From the NCBI GenBank assembly GCA_040003205.1, contig JBDUDA010000054.1:1-13386 (forward strand): a stretch of 13,386 nt of DNA, in the 5' to 3' direction. The position numbers and the translations under genes were made by a program. This document shows positions 1 through 6,169 of this stretch, in pieces (position 1 is the first letter of the stretch; each line of letters begins with the position of its first letter). The stretch is from JALYIM01 sp040003205. GTDB lineage: Bacteria > Acidobacteriota > Terriglobia > Terriglobales > Acidobacteriaceae. Below the pieces are notes generated by a model, which saw nothing but the letters and a program-made list of their open reading frames with translations, searched no databases and was not told the origin of the DNA.

Positions 1-119
1 GCCTGTTGGCGATAAGGCAGGCGTCGGTCAATCCGCCGGAGTAATGGAATCCGTGCGGACATCTGGCTGCACATCAGCGACCGGCCGAGACATACAATGA
101 AACGGAGCAAGACTTCATC
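1..119. other. Left flank, no confident gene
   Basis: No complete gene is visible here. Two forward frames are open from the left edge: one closes with TAA at 42-44, the other with TGA at 98-100. Either could be the last codons of a gene that starts outside the window, but the pieces are too short to identify. A GGAG at about 105-108 is 12 bases before the ATG at 120 and is the likely ribosome binding site of the next gene. Confidence 0.3.
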
Positions 120-875
120 ATGGACGTCGGCCTAAAGAGATCAAAATTTCGTGAGCTCCATCGCAGCGGGTGCTTTCTTCTTCCGAATCCGTGGGATGTA
201 GGAAGTGCAAAGCGGTTGGAAGCGATGGGATTTGTGGCGCTTGCCTCGACCAGTTCCGGCTCAGCCTGGGCAGTTGGAAAAGAAGATGGGCAACTCACCA
301 GGGATGAAGTGTTGCGGCACATTGAAAGCCTGTGCGCAGCGACCGATCTTCCTTTGAACGCCGATTTTGAGAGCGGATTTGGCAGCTCGCCACCCGACGT
401 TTTCAAGAGCGTGCAGCTTGCAATTGAGACTGGGATTGCAGGGCTTTCGATAGAAGATTCCGACGGCACTGAGCTTTTCTCGAAAACCGAATCAGTGGAT
501 CGTCTTCGATCCGCGCGCGAGGCGATTGACAAGTCAGGGCATGACGTCCTTCTCGTGGGACGGTCTGAAGGCTTCATTCGACATCGTCCTGACTTGAAGG
601 AAACTATCGAGCGTCTCGTCTCATTCAAAGAAGCTGGCGCTGATTGTCTTTACGCGCCCGGTGTGACCGACCTCAACGATATGAAACAGATCGTTTCCAT
701 CGTAGCGCCGACGCCAGTTAACGCGCTGCTTTTGCCTCCACTCACAGTTGCGGGTTTAAGGGCAATTGGAGTGAGAAGAATCAGCGTCGGGGGCGCACTC
801 GCCAGGCACGCATGGAAAGCTTTTGACGAAGCCGCAGCAGCATTTTTAAAAGAAGACATTTTGTCGGGATCTTGA
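120..875 (+). CDS. PEP mutase / isocitrate lyase superfamily protein
   Basis: This 251-residue protein has the size and layout of the short phosphoenolpyruvate mutase/isocitrate lyase superfamily enzymes, soluble (beta/alpha)8 barrels that make or break C-C or P-C bonds next to a carboxylate using Mg2+. The N-terminal 'LLPNPWDVGSA' (20-30) and 'STSSGSAWA' (43-51) segments are typical of the family. 'NADFESGFG' (80-88) and 'SIEDSDG' (110-116) carry the acidic residues (D82, E84, E112, D113) expected to hold the metal. The usual 'ARTD/ARTE' strand is replaced by 'VGRSEG' (146-151), with R148 kept. The KKCGH-type loop of true isocitrate lyases and methylisocitrate lyases is absent, so the lyase activity of those enzymes is not supported. 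Many such proteins are annotated as oxaloacetate decarboxylase-like or simply as family members. Family assignment is firm; substrate is unknown. The ATG at 120 is chosen because a GGAG lies 12 bases upstream and the protein then begins at the usual family N-terminus. Confidence 0.85.
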   Translation: MDVGLKRSKFRELHRSGCFLLPNPWDVGSAKRLEAMGFVALASTSSGSAWAVGKEDGQLTRDEVLRHIESLCAATDLPLNADFESGFGSSPPDVFKSVQLAIETGIAGLSIEDSDGTELFSKTESVDRLRSAREAIDKSGHDVLLVGRSEGFIRHRPDLKETIERLVSFKEAGADCLYAPGVTDLNDMKQIVSIVAPTPVNALLLPPLTVAGLRAIGVRRISVGGALARHAWKAFDEAAAAFLKEDILSGS

Positions 876-908
876 GTTATTGAGATCGAGCCGAATCCGC
901 GACCTTGC

Positions 909-955
909 GCTCGCATAACATCCAAAGAATGCGAGCAACGACGCACTGTTGGATG
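909..955 (+). other. Candidate H-type RNA pseudoknot between two genes
   Basis: GCTCGCAT at 909-916 is perfectly complementary to ATGCGAGC at 929-936 (8 bp). The loop between them contains CATCCAA (919-925), which is perfectly complementary to TTGGATG at 949-955 (7 bp). The stems interleave, giving connecting segments of 2 (917-918), 3 (926-928) and 12 (937-948) bases. This is geometry an H-type pseudoknot can adopt. No U-run follows, so it is not a standard intrinsic terminator. It could be a structured 3' end of the PEP mutase-like gene, a leader element of the phosphoesterase gene 72 bases downstream, or a pair of alternative hairpins. I do not recognise it as a known riboswitch. Confidence 0.4.
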
Positions 956-1027
956 ATCGCAAACTCTGGCCCAGTCCTAGAAATCGCTAAAACAATCCAA
1001 ACGGCGACCTGCGGAATCTAATGGTTC

Positions 1028-2143
1028 ATGCAGATGCAACGGCGCCTTATCGGATTTGTCGCGGCTATTCAGTCCATTCTTCTTTTGACTCATTATTTTT
1101 TCTATAAGACGTGGACATTTTCCTCTGCCGGTAACAGTATTCCTGAGCCGCTGGGGATGAAAATTCTTCTGGTTCTTTTGTCTCTGAGCTTTGTTGGTGC
1201 TTCGTTACTGGCGTTTCGGTATTCCAATACTGCCGTGCGCGTGTTTTATCGGGTGGCGGCAGCGTGGGTCGGCCTGGTGAGTTTTTTATTTCTCGCGAGC
1301 CTTGCCTCGTGGACCATTCTTGGAGCCGCATCACTGGTAGGGCGGGACATTCAATTCCACCGGGTGGTGGAAGCATTGTACGGCGCGGCTGTCGCGGCGG
1401 GGATCTACGGAATCTTCAACGCAAGCTGGACGCGAGTTACTCGTACTACCGTGCAACTCGCAAACTTGCCTGCGGCGTGGCGCGGGCGAACGGCGGCGTT
1501 GATCAGCGACGTTCATTTGGGACACGTGCGGAATGGAAATTTTCTGCGACGCCTGATCCTGAAGATTTTGAAGGAAAAACCGGACTTGATCTTCATTGCG
1601 GGCGACCTATTTGACGACACTGCCATTGATGCGGGAAGCGCAGCCGAACCTTTAAACAAGCTGACCGCTCCGCATGGTGTGTTTTTTGTTGCCGGGAACC
1701 ACGAGCAATTTGGTGACGATTTCAGATTTTTACAGGCGGTCGCGGCCACCGGTGTTCGTGTGCTTAGCAACGAAAAAGTGGAAACGGACGGCCTGCAAAT
1801 TATTGGCGTGTCTTATCGCAATGCTTCGCAGGATGGACAGCTGGCATCGCTGCTGCGGCGCGTCGGAGTGGATCGGGAACGCGCCAGCATCCTGTTGACC
1901 CATGCGCCCGATCGTCCCGAGATTGCGGAGGCCGCGGGCGTTTCCTTGCAGCTATCCGGGCACACGCACCTGGGGCAATTTATTCCCTGGAGCTGGATGG
2001 CGCAACGCATTTACCAGCAGTTTGTGTACGGCTTAAGTTGGATTGGAAAGATGCAGGTGTTTACTTCGAGCGGAGCCGGAACCTGGGGACCTCCGCTGCG
2101 GCTGGGATCGAATCCTGAAATTGTGATGCTTGAATTTCAATGA
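1028..2143 (+). CDS. Membrane-anchored calcineurin-like metallophosphoesterase
   Basis: This 371-residue protein has an N-terminal membrane part with about four hydrophobic segments (roughly residues 7-25, 44-63, 76-103 and 114-131), followed by a calcineurin-like phosphoesterase domain (about 154-370). The metal-binding motifs are complete: D161 and H163 in 'ISDVHLG', D193 in 'IAGDLFD', N224 and H225 in 'VAGNHEQ', H292 in 'LLTHAPD', and H312 and H314 in 'SGHTHLGQ'. The layout resembles YkuE/YaeI-type membrane-associated phosphoesterases, some of which act on UDP-2,3-diacylglucosamine or other lipid-linked phosphates; the actual substrate here is unknown. A second in-frame ATG lies at 1034, and no strong ribosome binding site separates the two choices. 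The gene is on the same strand as the PEP mutase-like gene but 152 bases away, so co-transcription is uncertain. Confidence 0.9.
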   Translation: MQMQRRLIGFVAAIQSILLLTHYFFYKTWTFSSAGNSIPEPLGMKILLVLLSLSFVGASLLAFRYSNTAVRVFYRVAAAWVGLVSFLFLASLASWTILGAASLVGRDIQFHRVVEALYGAAVAAGIYGIFNASWTRVTRTTVQLANLPAAWRGRTAALISDVHLGHVRNGNFLRRLILKILKEKPDLIFIAGDLFDDTAIDAGSAAEPLNKLTAPHGVFFVAGNHEQFGDDFRFLQAVAATGVRVLSNEKVETDGLQIIGVSYRNASQDGQLASLLRRVGVDRERASILLTHAPDRPEIAEAAGVSLQLSGHTHLGQFIPWSWMAQRIYQQFVYGLSWIGKMQVFTSSGAGTWGPPLRLGSNPEIVMLEFQ

Positions 2144-2169
2144 GGTCTTGCCAGCGCCGCGGGCGACCT
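2143..2169. terminator. Weak bidirectional hairpin between convergent genes
   Basis: AGGTC (2143-2147) pairs with GACCT (2165-2169), and inside this GCC (2150-2152) can pair with GGC (2162-2164), with a two-base bulge. It sits exactly between the stop codons of the phosphoesterase and the ATP10-like gene. No T-run follows on either strand, so terminator function is only a guess from position. Confidence 0.25.
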
Positions 2170-2675
2170 TATGGCCGGCGAACTTCAATAGCCTTCTTAA
2201 GACTTGCGCCTTTGGTTTCGCTAAAGTCTCCCTCGGCGCGCCATAAAATTTTGCCTGATCGGTCAACTAGCAGGGCATAGATGTTCTTCTGGTCGTGGAT
2301 AAGGAGGGATTCGCAGAACGGCTTCTTGTCCAGATAAAGGGTGATGGTGCGCTGGCGGGCTTTGCGGTCAGGAATGCCGCGGCGCATGCCGTTGTCAATG
2401 AACCAGCGTACTGGCGCCACGGGCCGTTGAATCGTAGGTAATTCGTAATAACGAAAGTGGGGATCGAGTGCTTCGAAGCGCTGCATCTCATGCAGCCAGG
2501 TGTCCACGTTTTTCTGCTGCTCGCGCTCAAAGGCTATGAGCAGCAGATTTCTTTCGCCTTCGAAGTCTTCGGGCAGAGAGAGTTCGCGCTTTTCGAGGGT
2601 CGCGGCCTTCACCTTGGGGAAGGATCCAGCCGATGAGGACGCATTGTCAGCTGCAAATCCCATCAGGGCTAGCAA
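2169..2675 (-). CDS. ATP10-like small thioredoxin-fold protein, probably secreted, N-terminus in doubt
   Basis: The visible reading frame gives 168 residues. From memory of the family, the second half (about 75-160) matches the pattern of mitochondrial ATP10 proteins, which help assemble the Fo part of ATP synthase. The shared landmarks are a 'YELP' strand, an 'IPDRKARQ' basic segment (101-108), a 'KKPFCESLLI' stretch (117-126) and a closing 'YALLVDRSGKILWRAEGD' strand pair (133-150). There is a single cysteine (C121) and no CxxC, so it is not a thiol oxidoreductase of the usual kind. Bacterial members have no well-established role. The frame begins with TTG at 2675 (ATG possible at 2663), with no ribosome binding site. 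One frame over, an ATG at 2710 preceded by AGGAAAGG reads a hydrophobic signal-like stretch that stops only at a TAG just after the run of four A (2674-2677, + strand). One extra base in that run would join both parts into a typical signal peptide plus mature protein. Confidence 0.7.
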   Translation of the reverse strand: MLALMGFAADNASSSAGSFPKVKAATLEKRELSLPEDFEGERNLLLIAFEREQQKNVDTWLHEMQRFEALDPHFRYYELPTIQRPVAPVRWFIDNGMRRGIPDRKARQRTITLYLDKKPFCESLLIHDQKNIYALLVDRSGKILWRAEGDFSETKGASLKKAIEVRRP

Positions 2676-2889
2676 AATACAATCGCGATCGTTGCTGCGA
2701 TGACTTGCATCGTGAAAGGCCTTTCCTACTCCGATAGAAAGAATCAGGATTGTGGGGAGATTTTTTCGCAGAAACCGTCCCGAACCTCAGGTTGGCATGG
2801 TAGTACGAGCCGGCAATCACTTTTGGATTGCTAGATAGTAGATGCAGGGAGGCTACAAAGAGCGCAAAGGTGGGGCTCCCGGTCCAATT

Positions 2890-2899
2890 GTGTATACAC
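2890..2899. promoter_or_regulatory. GTGTATACAC palindrome just upstream of the S9 peptidase gene
   Basis: A perfect 10-base palindrome lies 11 bases before the ATG at 2910, in the 234-base region between the divergent ATP10-like and peptidase genes. It contains TATACA (2893-2898), a plausible -10 box. If used, the transcript would begin about five bases before the start codon and be almost leaderless, which fits the lack of a clear ribosome binding site. No convincing -35 box is seen 16-18 bases upstream. A repressor site is the alternative reading. The rest of the spacer (2711-2889) shows nothing else I can identify. Confidence 0.3.
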
Positions 2900-2909
2900 T
2901 AGCGGGATT

Positions 2910-4880
2910 ATGAAACGTCCACTTTTAGGATTTGTCCTCCTGCTGCCGTTAGTTCTGCTGAGCACTGCCGCTGTCGCGCAAGATGCTGCGGCTGCCCTCG
3001 ATTCGTTGCCGTCGGTCAAGACGATTGATCAGGTTGCGATCTCACCTGACGGTGCGCAAATCGCCTATATCGTGGACGGACAACTCTTCATCGCAGCAGC
3101 AGCGGACGGAAACACACATCGCATGGCGGCGGAACAGAAGGTGTCCGCGCGCGACGTTGCGTGGTCCTCCGACAGTCACCACCTTGCGTGGCTCGCCGAT
3201 CTGCCGGGCGACGTGCCTTCGTCGCAATTGTGGACCGCATCGTCCGATGGCGGGAGCATGGTAAAACTCGCCGACCTGAAGGGTTATGCGCAGACGCCCC
3301 GCTATTCGCCGGACGGAGCCAAGATCAGCGTCCTCTTCATAGAGGGTTTGCCGCGAATCGCTGGAGCGCTTCAGCCCATGACCCCGCTGACGGGTGTACT
3401 GGGCGAAAAGATTTTCGAACAACGGATCGCGGTCATTGATATCGCGAGCAAGAGACTGACGCAGGTCACGCCTGCGGACATTTACGTCTATGAATACGAC
3501 TGGACGCCGGACTCCAAGGGGTGGGCGGCAACAGCGGCGCACGGGTCGGGTGACAGCAACTGGTGGATAGCGCGTCTTTACAGCGTGGACGCGGAGAGTG
3601 GCCGGATGCACGAGATTTATAAGCCCAAGTGGCAGATCGCTGAGCCACATGTTTCTCCTGATGGAAAATCCGTGGCATTCATCGAAGGCTTGATGAGCGA
3701 TGAGGGCCTGACAGGTGGCGATCTCCACGTTGTGCCGGTGATGGGCGGAGCCGCGCGCAACCTCACGCCCGGAATTAAGGCGTCGCCATCGTCATTGACG
3801 TGGACAGGTGCCGACCGTATCAGCTTGGTTGCGAACGTAGACGGAAACTCGGGATCCGCGGCGGTGACCACGGCTGGTTTTCAAGAGGGATCGGCCTGGA
3901 AGGGATGGACTGGGGAAGAATTGATCGGCACCAGCACAGATGCGTGGGTTCCTGCGGCTTCGTTCTCGCGCGATGGGTCGACGACTGCGGTGATCCGACA
4001 GTCGGCAAACAGCGCGCCCGAGGTGTGGGCTGGACCGATGGGAAACTGGAAGCAAATCACACATATCAATCAAGCTGTAAAAGCGAACTGGGGCCCCAGC
4101 CGCAACGTGCATTGGATGAACGGAGATACCCGCGTACAAGGGTGGCTGATGATTCCCAAGGACTACGATTCCGCCAAAAAGTATCCTCTGATCGTGAGCG
4201 TACACGGGGGACCATCGTGGGCGTGTACTTCGAAGTGGCAGGCAGGCGGCATGGGCGATCTGACAGCTGCTTCGATGATGGGCTGGTTCGTACTGTGTCC
4301 AAATCCGCGCGGGAGCTTCGGACAAGGGGAGGCATTTACGCAAGGCAATGTGAAAGATTTTGGGGGTGGCGACTATCGCGACATCATGGCGGGCGTGGAC
4401 GCGATGATCGCATCCTTTGAGATTGACCCCGGGCGCGTTGGAATCCGGGGACACAGTTACGGCGGCTACATGACCATGTGGGCAGAGACGCAAACGACGC
4501 GCTTCGCGGCCGCCGTAGCGGGCGCGGGTCTCTCGGACTGGCAGAGCTACTATGGACTGAACGACATTGACGAATGGATGATTCCGTTCTTCGGCGCGTC
4601 GGTGTATGACGATCCTGCCGTATACCAGAAGTCTGATCCGATTCGTTTCGTAAAGAAAGTGAAGACTCCGACGCTGATCCTGGTGGGCGACCGTGATGGA
4701 GAAGTGCCGATGGCGCAGTCCATCGAGTGGTATCACGCTTTGGAAACCATGAAGGTGCCAACGGAGATGGTGGCGTATCCCAACGAAGGCCACGTCTTCT
4801 ACAAACCCGCCGACGCGCGCGACTATACCTTGCGGATGCTGCAATGGTTTGATCGTTGGTTTACTAAGGGAAAGAACTAG
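2910..4880 (+). CDS. Secreted S9-family serine peptidase (prolyl oligopeptidase / acylaminoacyl-peptidase type)
   Basis: This 656-residue protein begins with a signal peptide: basic 'MKRP', a leucine-rich core, and an 'AVAQ' cleavage region near residue 24, so export to the periplasm or beyond is expected. Residues about 35-380 form a beta-propeller with repeated 'SPDG' blades ('ISPDGAQIAY', 'YSPDGAKISV', 'VSPDGKSVAF'), which gates access to the active site in this family. The C-terminal alpha/beta hydrolase domain (about 400-655) holds the catalytic triad: S516 in 'GHSYGGYM', D596 in 'GDRDGEVP' and H628 in 'NEGHVF'. 'VSVHGGPS' (about 430-437) is the oxyanion strand usual for the S9B/S9C group. 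It should cleave short peptides, perhaps for nutrient recovery. Length and motifs are complete and no defect is visible. The gene ends 22 bases from the convergent kdp-associated gene. Confidence 0.93.
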   Translation: MKRPLLGFVLLLPLVLLSTAAVAQDAAAALDSLPSVKTIDQVAISPDGAQIAYIVDGQLFIAAAADGNTHRMAAEQKVSARDVAWSSDSHHLAWLADLPGDVPSSQLWTASSDGGSMVKLADLKGYAQTPRYSPDGAKISVLFIEGLPRIAGALQPMTPLTGVLGEKIFEQRIAVIDIASKRLTQVTPADIYVYEYDWTPDSKGWAATAAHGSGDSNWWIARLYSVDAESGRMHEIYKPKWQIAEPHVSPDGKSVAFIEGLMSDEGLTGGDLHVVPVMGGAARNLTPGIKASPSSLTWTGADRISLVANVDGNSGSAAVTTAGFQEGSAWKGWTGEELIGTSTDAWVPAASFSRDGSTTAVIRQSANSAPEVWAGPMGNWKQITHINQAVKANWGPSRNVHWMNGDTRVQGWLMIPKDYDSAKKYPLIVSVHGGPSWACTSKWQAGGMGDLTAASMMGWFVLCPNPRGSFGQGEAFTQGNVKDFGGGDYRDIMAGVDAMIASFEIDPGRVGIRGHSYGGYMTMWAETQTTRFAAAVAGAGLSDWQSYYGLNDIDEWMIPFFGASVYDDPAVYQKSDPIRFVKKVKTPTLILVGDRDGEVPMAQSIEWYHALETMKVPTEMVAYPNEGHVFYKPADARDYTLRMLQWFDRWFTKGKN

Positions 4881-4908
4881 GCCGTAATAGCTATCCCTGA
4901 GCCTAGTT
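4875..4908. terminator. Inverted repeat spanning both convergent stop codons, candidate bidirectional terminator
   Basis: AACTAGGC (4875-4882) and GCCTAGTT (4901-4908) are perfect 8-bp inverted arms around an 18-base loop, which itself contains the palindrome ATAGCTAT (4887-4894). Each arm contains the Asn codon and TAG stop of one of the two converging genes. On the - strand the hairpin is followed by CTTTCCCTT, a weak pyrimidine tract; on the + strand no T-run follows. Position argues for a shared terminator ending the kdp operon and the peptidase gene, but it is not a textbook one. Confidence 0.45.
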
Positions 4909-5595
4909 GAAGTTCCATCCGATTTCGAAAAGCAGGGTGCGGCCTCCATTGGAGGCACCGGAGTTGCCAATTTCATATCCGAGGTAGCCCGTGGCTTTTG
5001 AGCTGAGTTTGATCACGGCCCCCGGAGTGAAATAGCCTGCGCTGTTTTTTCCTGTAAACCAGTCGGCTGCCAGAGTAAGGCGTTTGCCCGCGGGCTGCTC
5101 GATTCCGAACTGGCCTCCGGCTTTGTTTCCGCTCGCGACAACGTTAGAAGTGAAATCGTAGGCGCCGAAGGTTACGCGGGTCTGGGTCTTGAAGGTTTTC
5201 GCGAACTCTCCGTAGAAATAATTGCCGGCATTGTAGCTACGATTTTGTACGGGGATAAACACGTGATCCCCCAGCAGAAAAGCCCAGCCATTTTTGCCGC
5301 CATCGTAAACTTTACATTTGGCGGCCACGCTCGGTGTAGTCTGCGATGGGCCGGGAGAGGTTATGCCGTTTACATTCACTCCAATTTCGATGCTATGACC
5401 GAGTCCCGCCACGATGCGCGGCGTGTAAGCCCCCACGCTTGCGTCCCAGAAGTAGGCGAAATCAAATTCGCCATAAACTTTGCCTTTGTCCAGGACATCG
5501 CCGCTTGGAACGTTGAAGATGGTTTGCTGAGCAATTGCAGCGGTGGTGAAACCCATACTTAAAATGATGACGATGGATAAGAAAAAATACTTCAA
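4903..5595 (-). CDS. Secreted beta-barrel-like protein translationally coupled to kdpC
   Basis: This 230-residue protein has a signal peptide (residues 1-22; hydrophobic core 'FFLSIVIILSMGF', cleavage expected after 'AIA'). The mature part is rich in alternating polar/hydrophobic, aromatic and glycine residues, for example 'YGEFDFAYFWD' (41-51), 'GQFGIEQ' (161-167), 'GYLGYEIG' (203-210) and the final 'LLFEIGWNFN'. This is the look of a small outer-membrane beta-barrel of about 8-12 strands. I do not recognise a named family. The TTG start shares four bases (TTGA, 5592-5595) with the kdpC stop, a strong sign of translational coupling, and it alone gives a full signal peptide. By context it may be a porin or outer-membrane partner of the Kdp pump, but no potassium-specific motif is visible. 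Confidence 0.75.
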   Translation of the reverse strand: MKYFFLSIVIILSMGFTTAAIAQQTIFNVPSGDVLDKGKVYGEFDFAYFWDASVGAYTPRIVAGLGHSIEIGVNVNGITSPGPSQTTPSVAAKCKVYDGGKNGWAFLLGDHVFIPVQNRSYNAGNYFYGEFAKTFKTQTRVTFGAYDFTSNVVASGNKAGGQFGIEQPAGKRLTLAADWFTGKNSAGYFTPGAVIKLSSKATGYLGYEIGNSGASNGGRTLLFEIGWNFN

Positions 5596-6161
5596 AACAC
5601 AGGCTCTTTGTCTAAAGCAAGGTTGAGATCAAGAACGTTGACGTGAGGTTCGCCGAGAAACCCCCAGGTGCGCCTCTCAAGGTGGGCTTCGACCAGCACC
5701 CGAACGCGGTCTGCGGGGAGATTGCGCACACGCGCGATCCGGGGGATCTGGAAAAAAGCCGCCGCTGGAGAGATATCTGGATCAAGTCCCGAAGCCGAAG
5801 TTGTCACCAGGTCAATGGGGACGGGAGTATTCGGATTGTCAGCCTGCGCGGTGGCTGTGTCTGCCTTGACGCGGTCAATCAGCTTCTGGTTCGTGGGGCC
5901 GAGATTTGAGGCGGCAGAGTTCGACGCGTCATACCCATTGCCTGCGGCGGATGGGCGCGAGTGAAAATACTTGTCGGAGACGAACGGCTGTCCGATGATT
6001 CGAGACCCGACCAGTTCGCCATTCTTCGAGATCAGTTGTCCGTTAGCTTTGTCGTGAAACATCAGCTGCGCGAGCCCGGTTACTACGAGCGGATAAATAA
6101 TTCCCAACAAGATGGTCGTCGCGACTGTCATTAATACTGCGGTGAGTAAATTCTTCTTCAT
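5592..6161 (-). CDS. kdpC: Potassium-transporting ATPase subunit C
   Basis: KdpC is the single-span subunit of the KdpFABC pump; its periplasmic domain binds near KdpA and raises ATP affinity of the complex. The 189 residues match the usual length (about 190 in E. coli). There is one N-terminal membrane span (about 7-30) followed by the family signatures: 'GSRIIGQPF' (52-60), 'YFHSRPSAAG' (65-74), 'ASNLGPTNQ' (84-92) and 'TTSASGLDPDISP' (about 120-132). An AGAGGACCT sequence directly before the ATG is the ribosome binding site. The gene starts 8 bases after the kdpB stop and its own stop overlaps the next gene, so it is in the middle of one operon. It looks intact. Confidence 0.97.
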   Translation of the reverse strand: MKKNLLTAVLMTVATTILLGIIYPLVVTGLAQLMFHDKANGQLISKNGELVGSRIIGQPFVSDKYFHSRPSAAGNGYDASNSAASNLGPTNQKLIDRVKADTATAQADNPNTPVPIDLVTTSASGLDPDISPAAAFFQIPRIARVRNLPADRVRVLVEAHLERRTWGFLGEPHVNVLDLNLALDKEPVF

Positions 6162-6169
6162 AGGTCCTC

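Noticed and set aside
2858..2880. GGGAG...CTCCC inverted repeat upstream of the peptidase gene
   Set aside because: Only five base pairs in a G-rich stretch; expected by chance.
3792..4976. Long - strand frame (394 codons) opposite the S9 peptidase
   Set aside because: It lies antisense to a gene with complete catalytic motifs, its product is rich in Arg, His and Ser without any recognisable domain, and it has no independent support.
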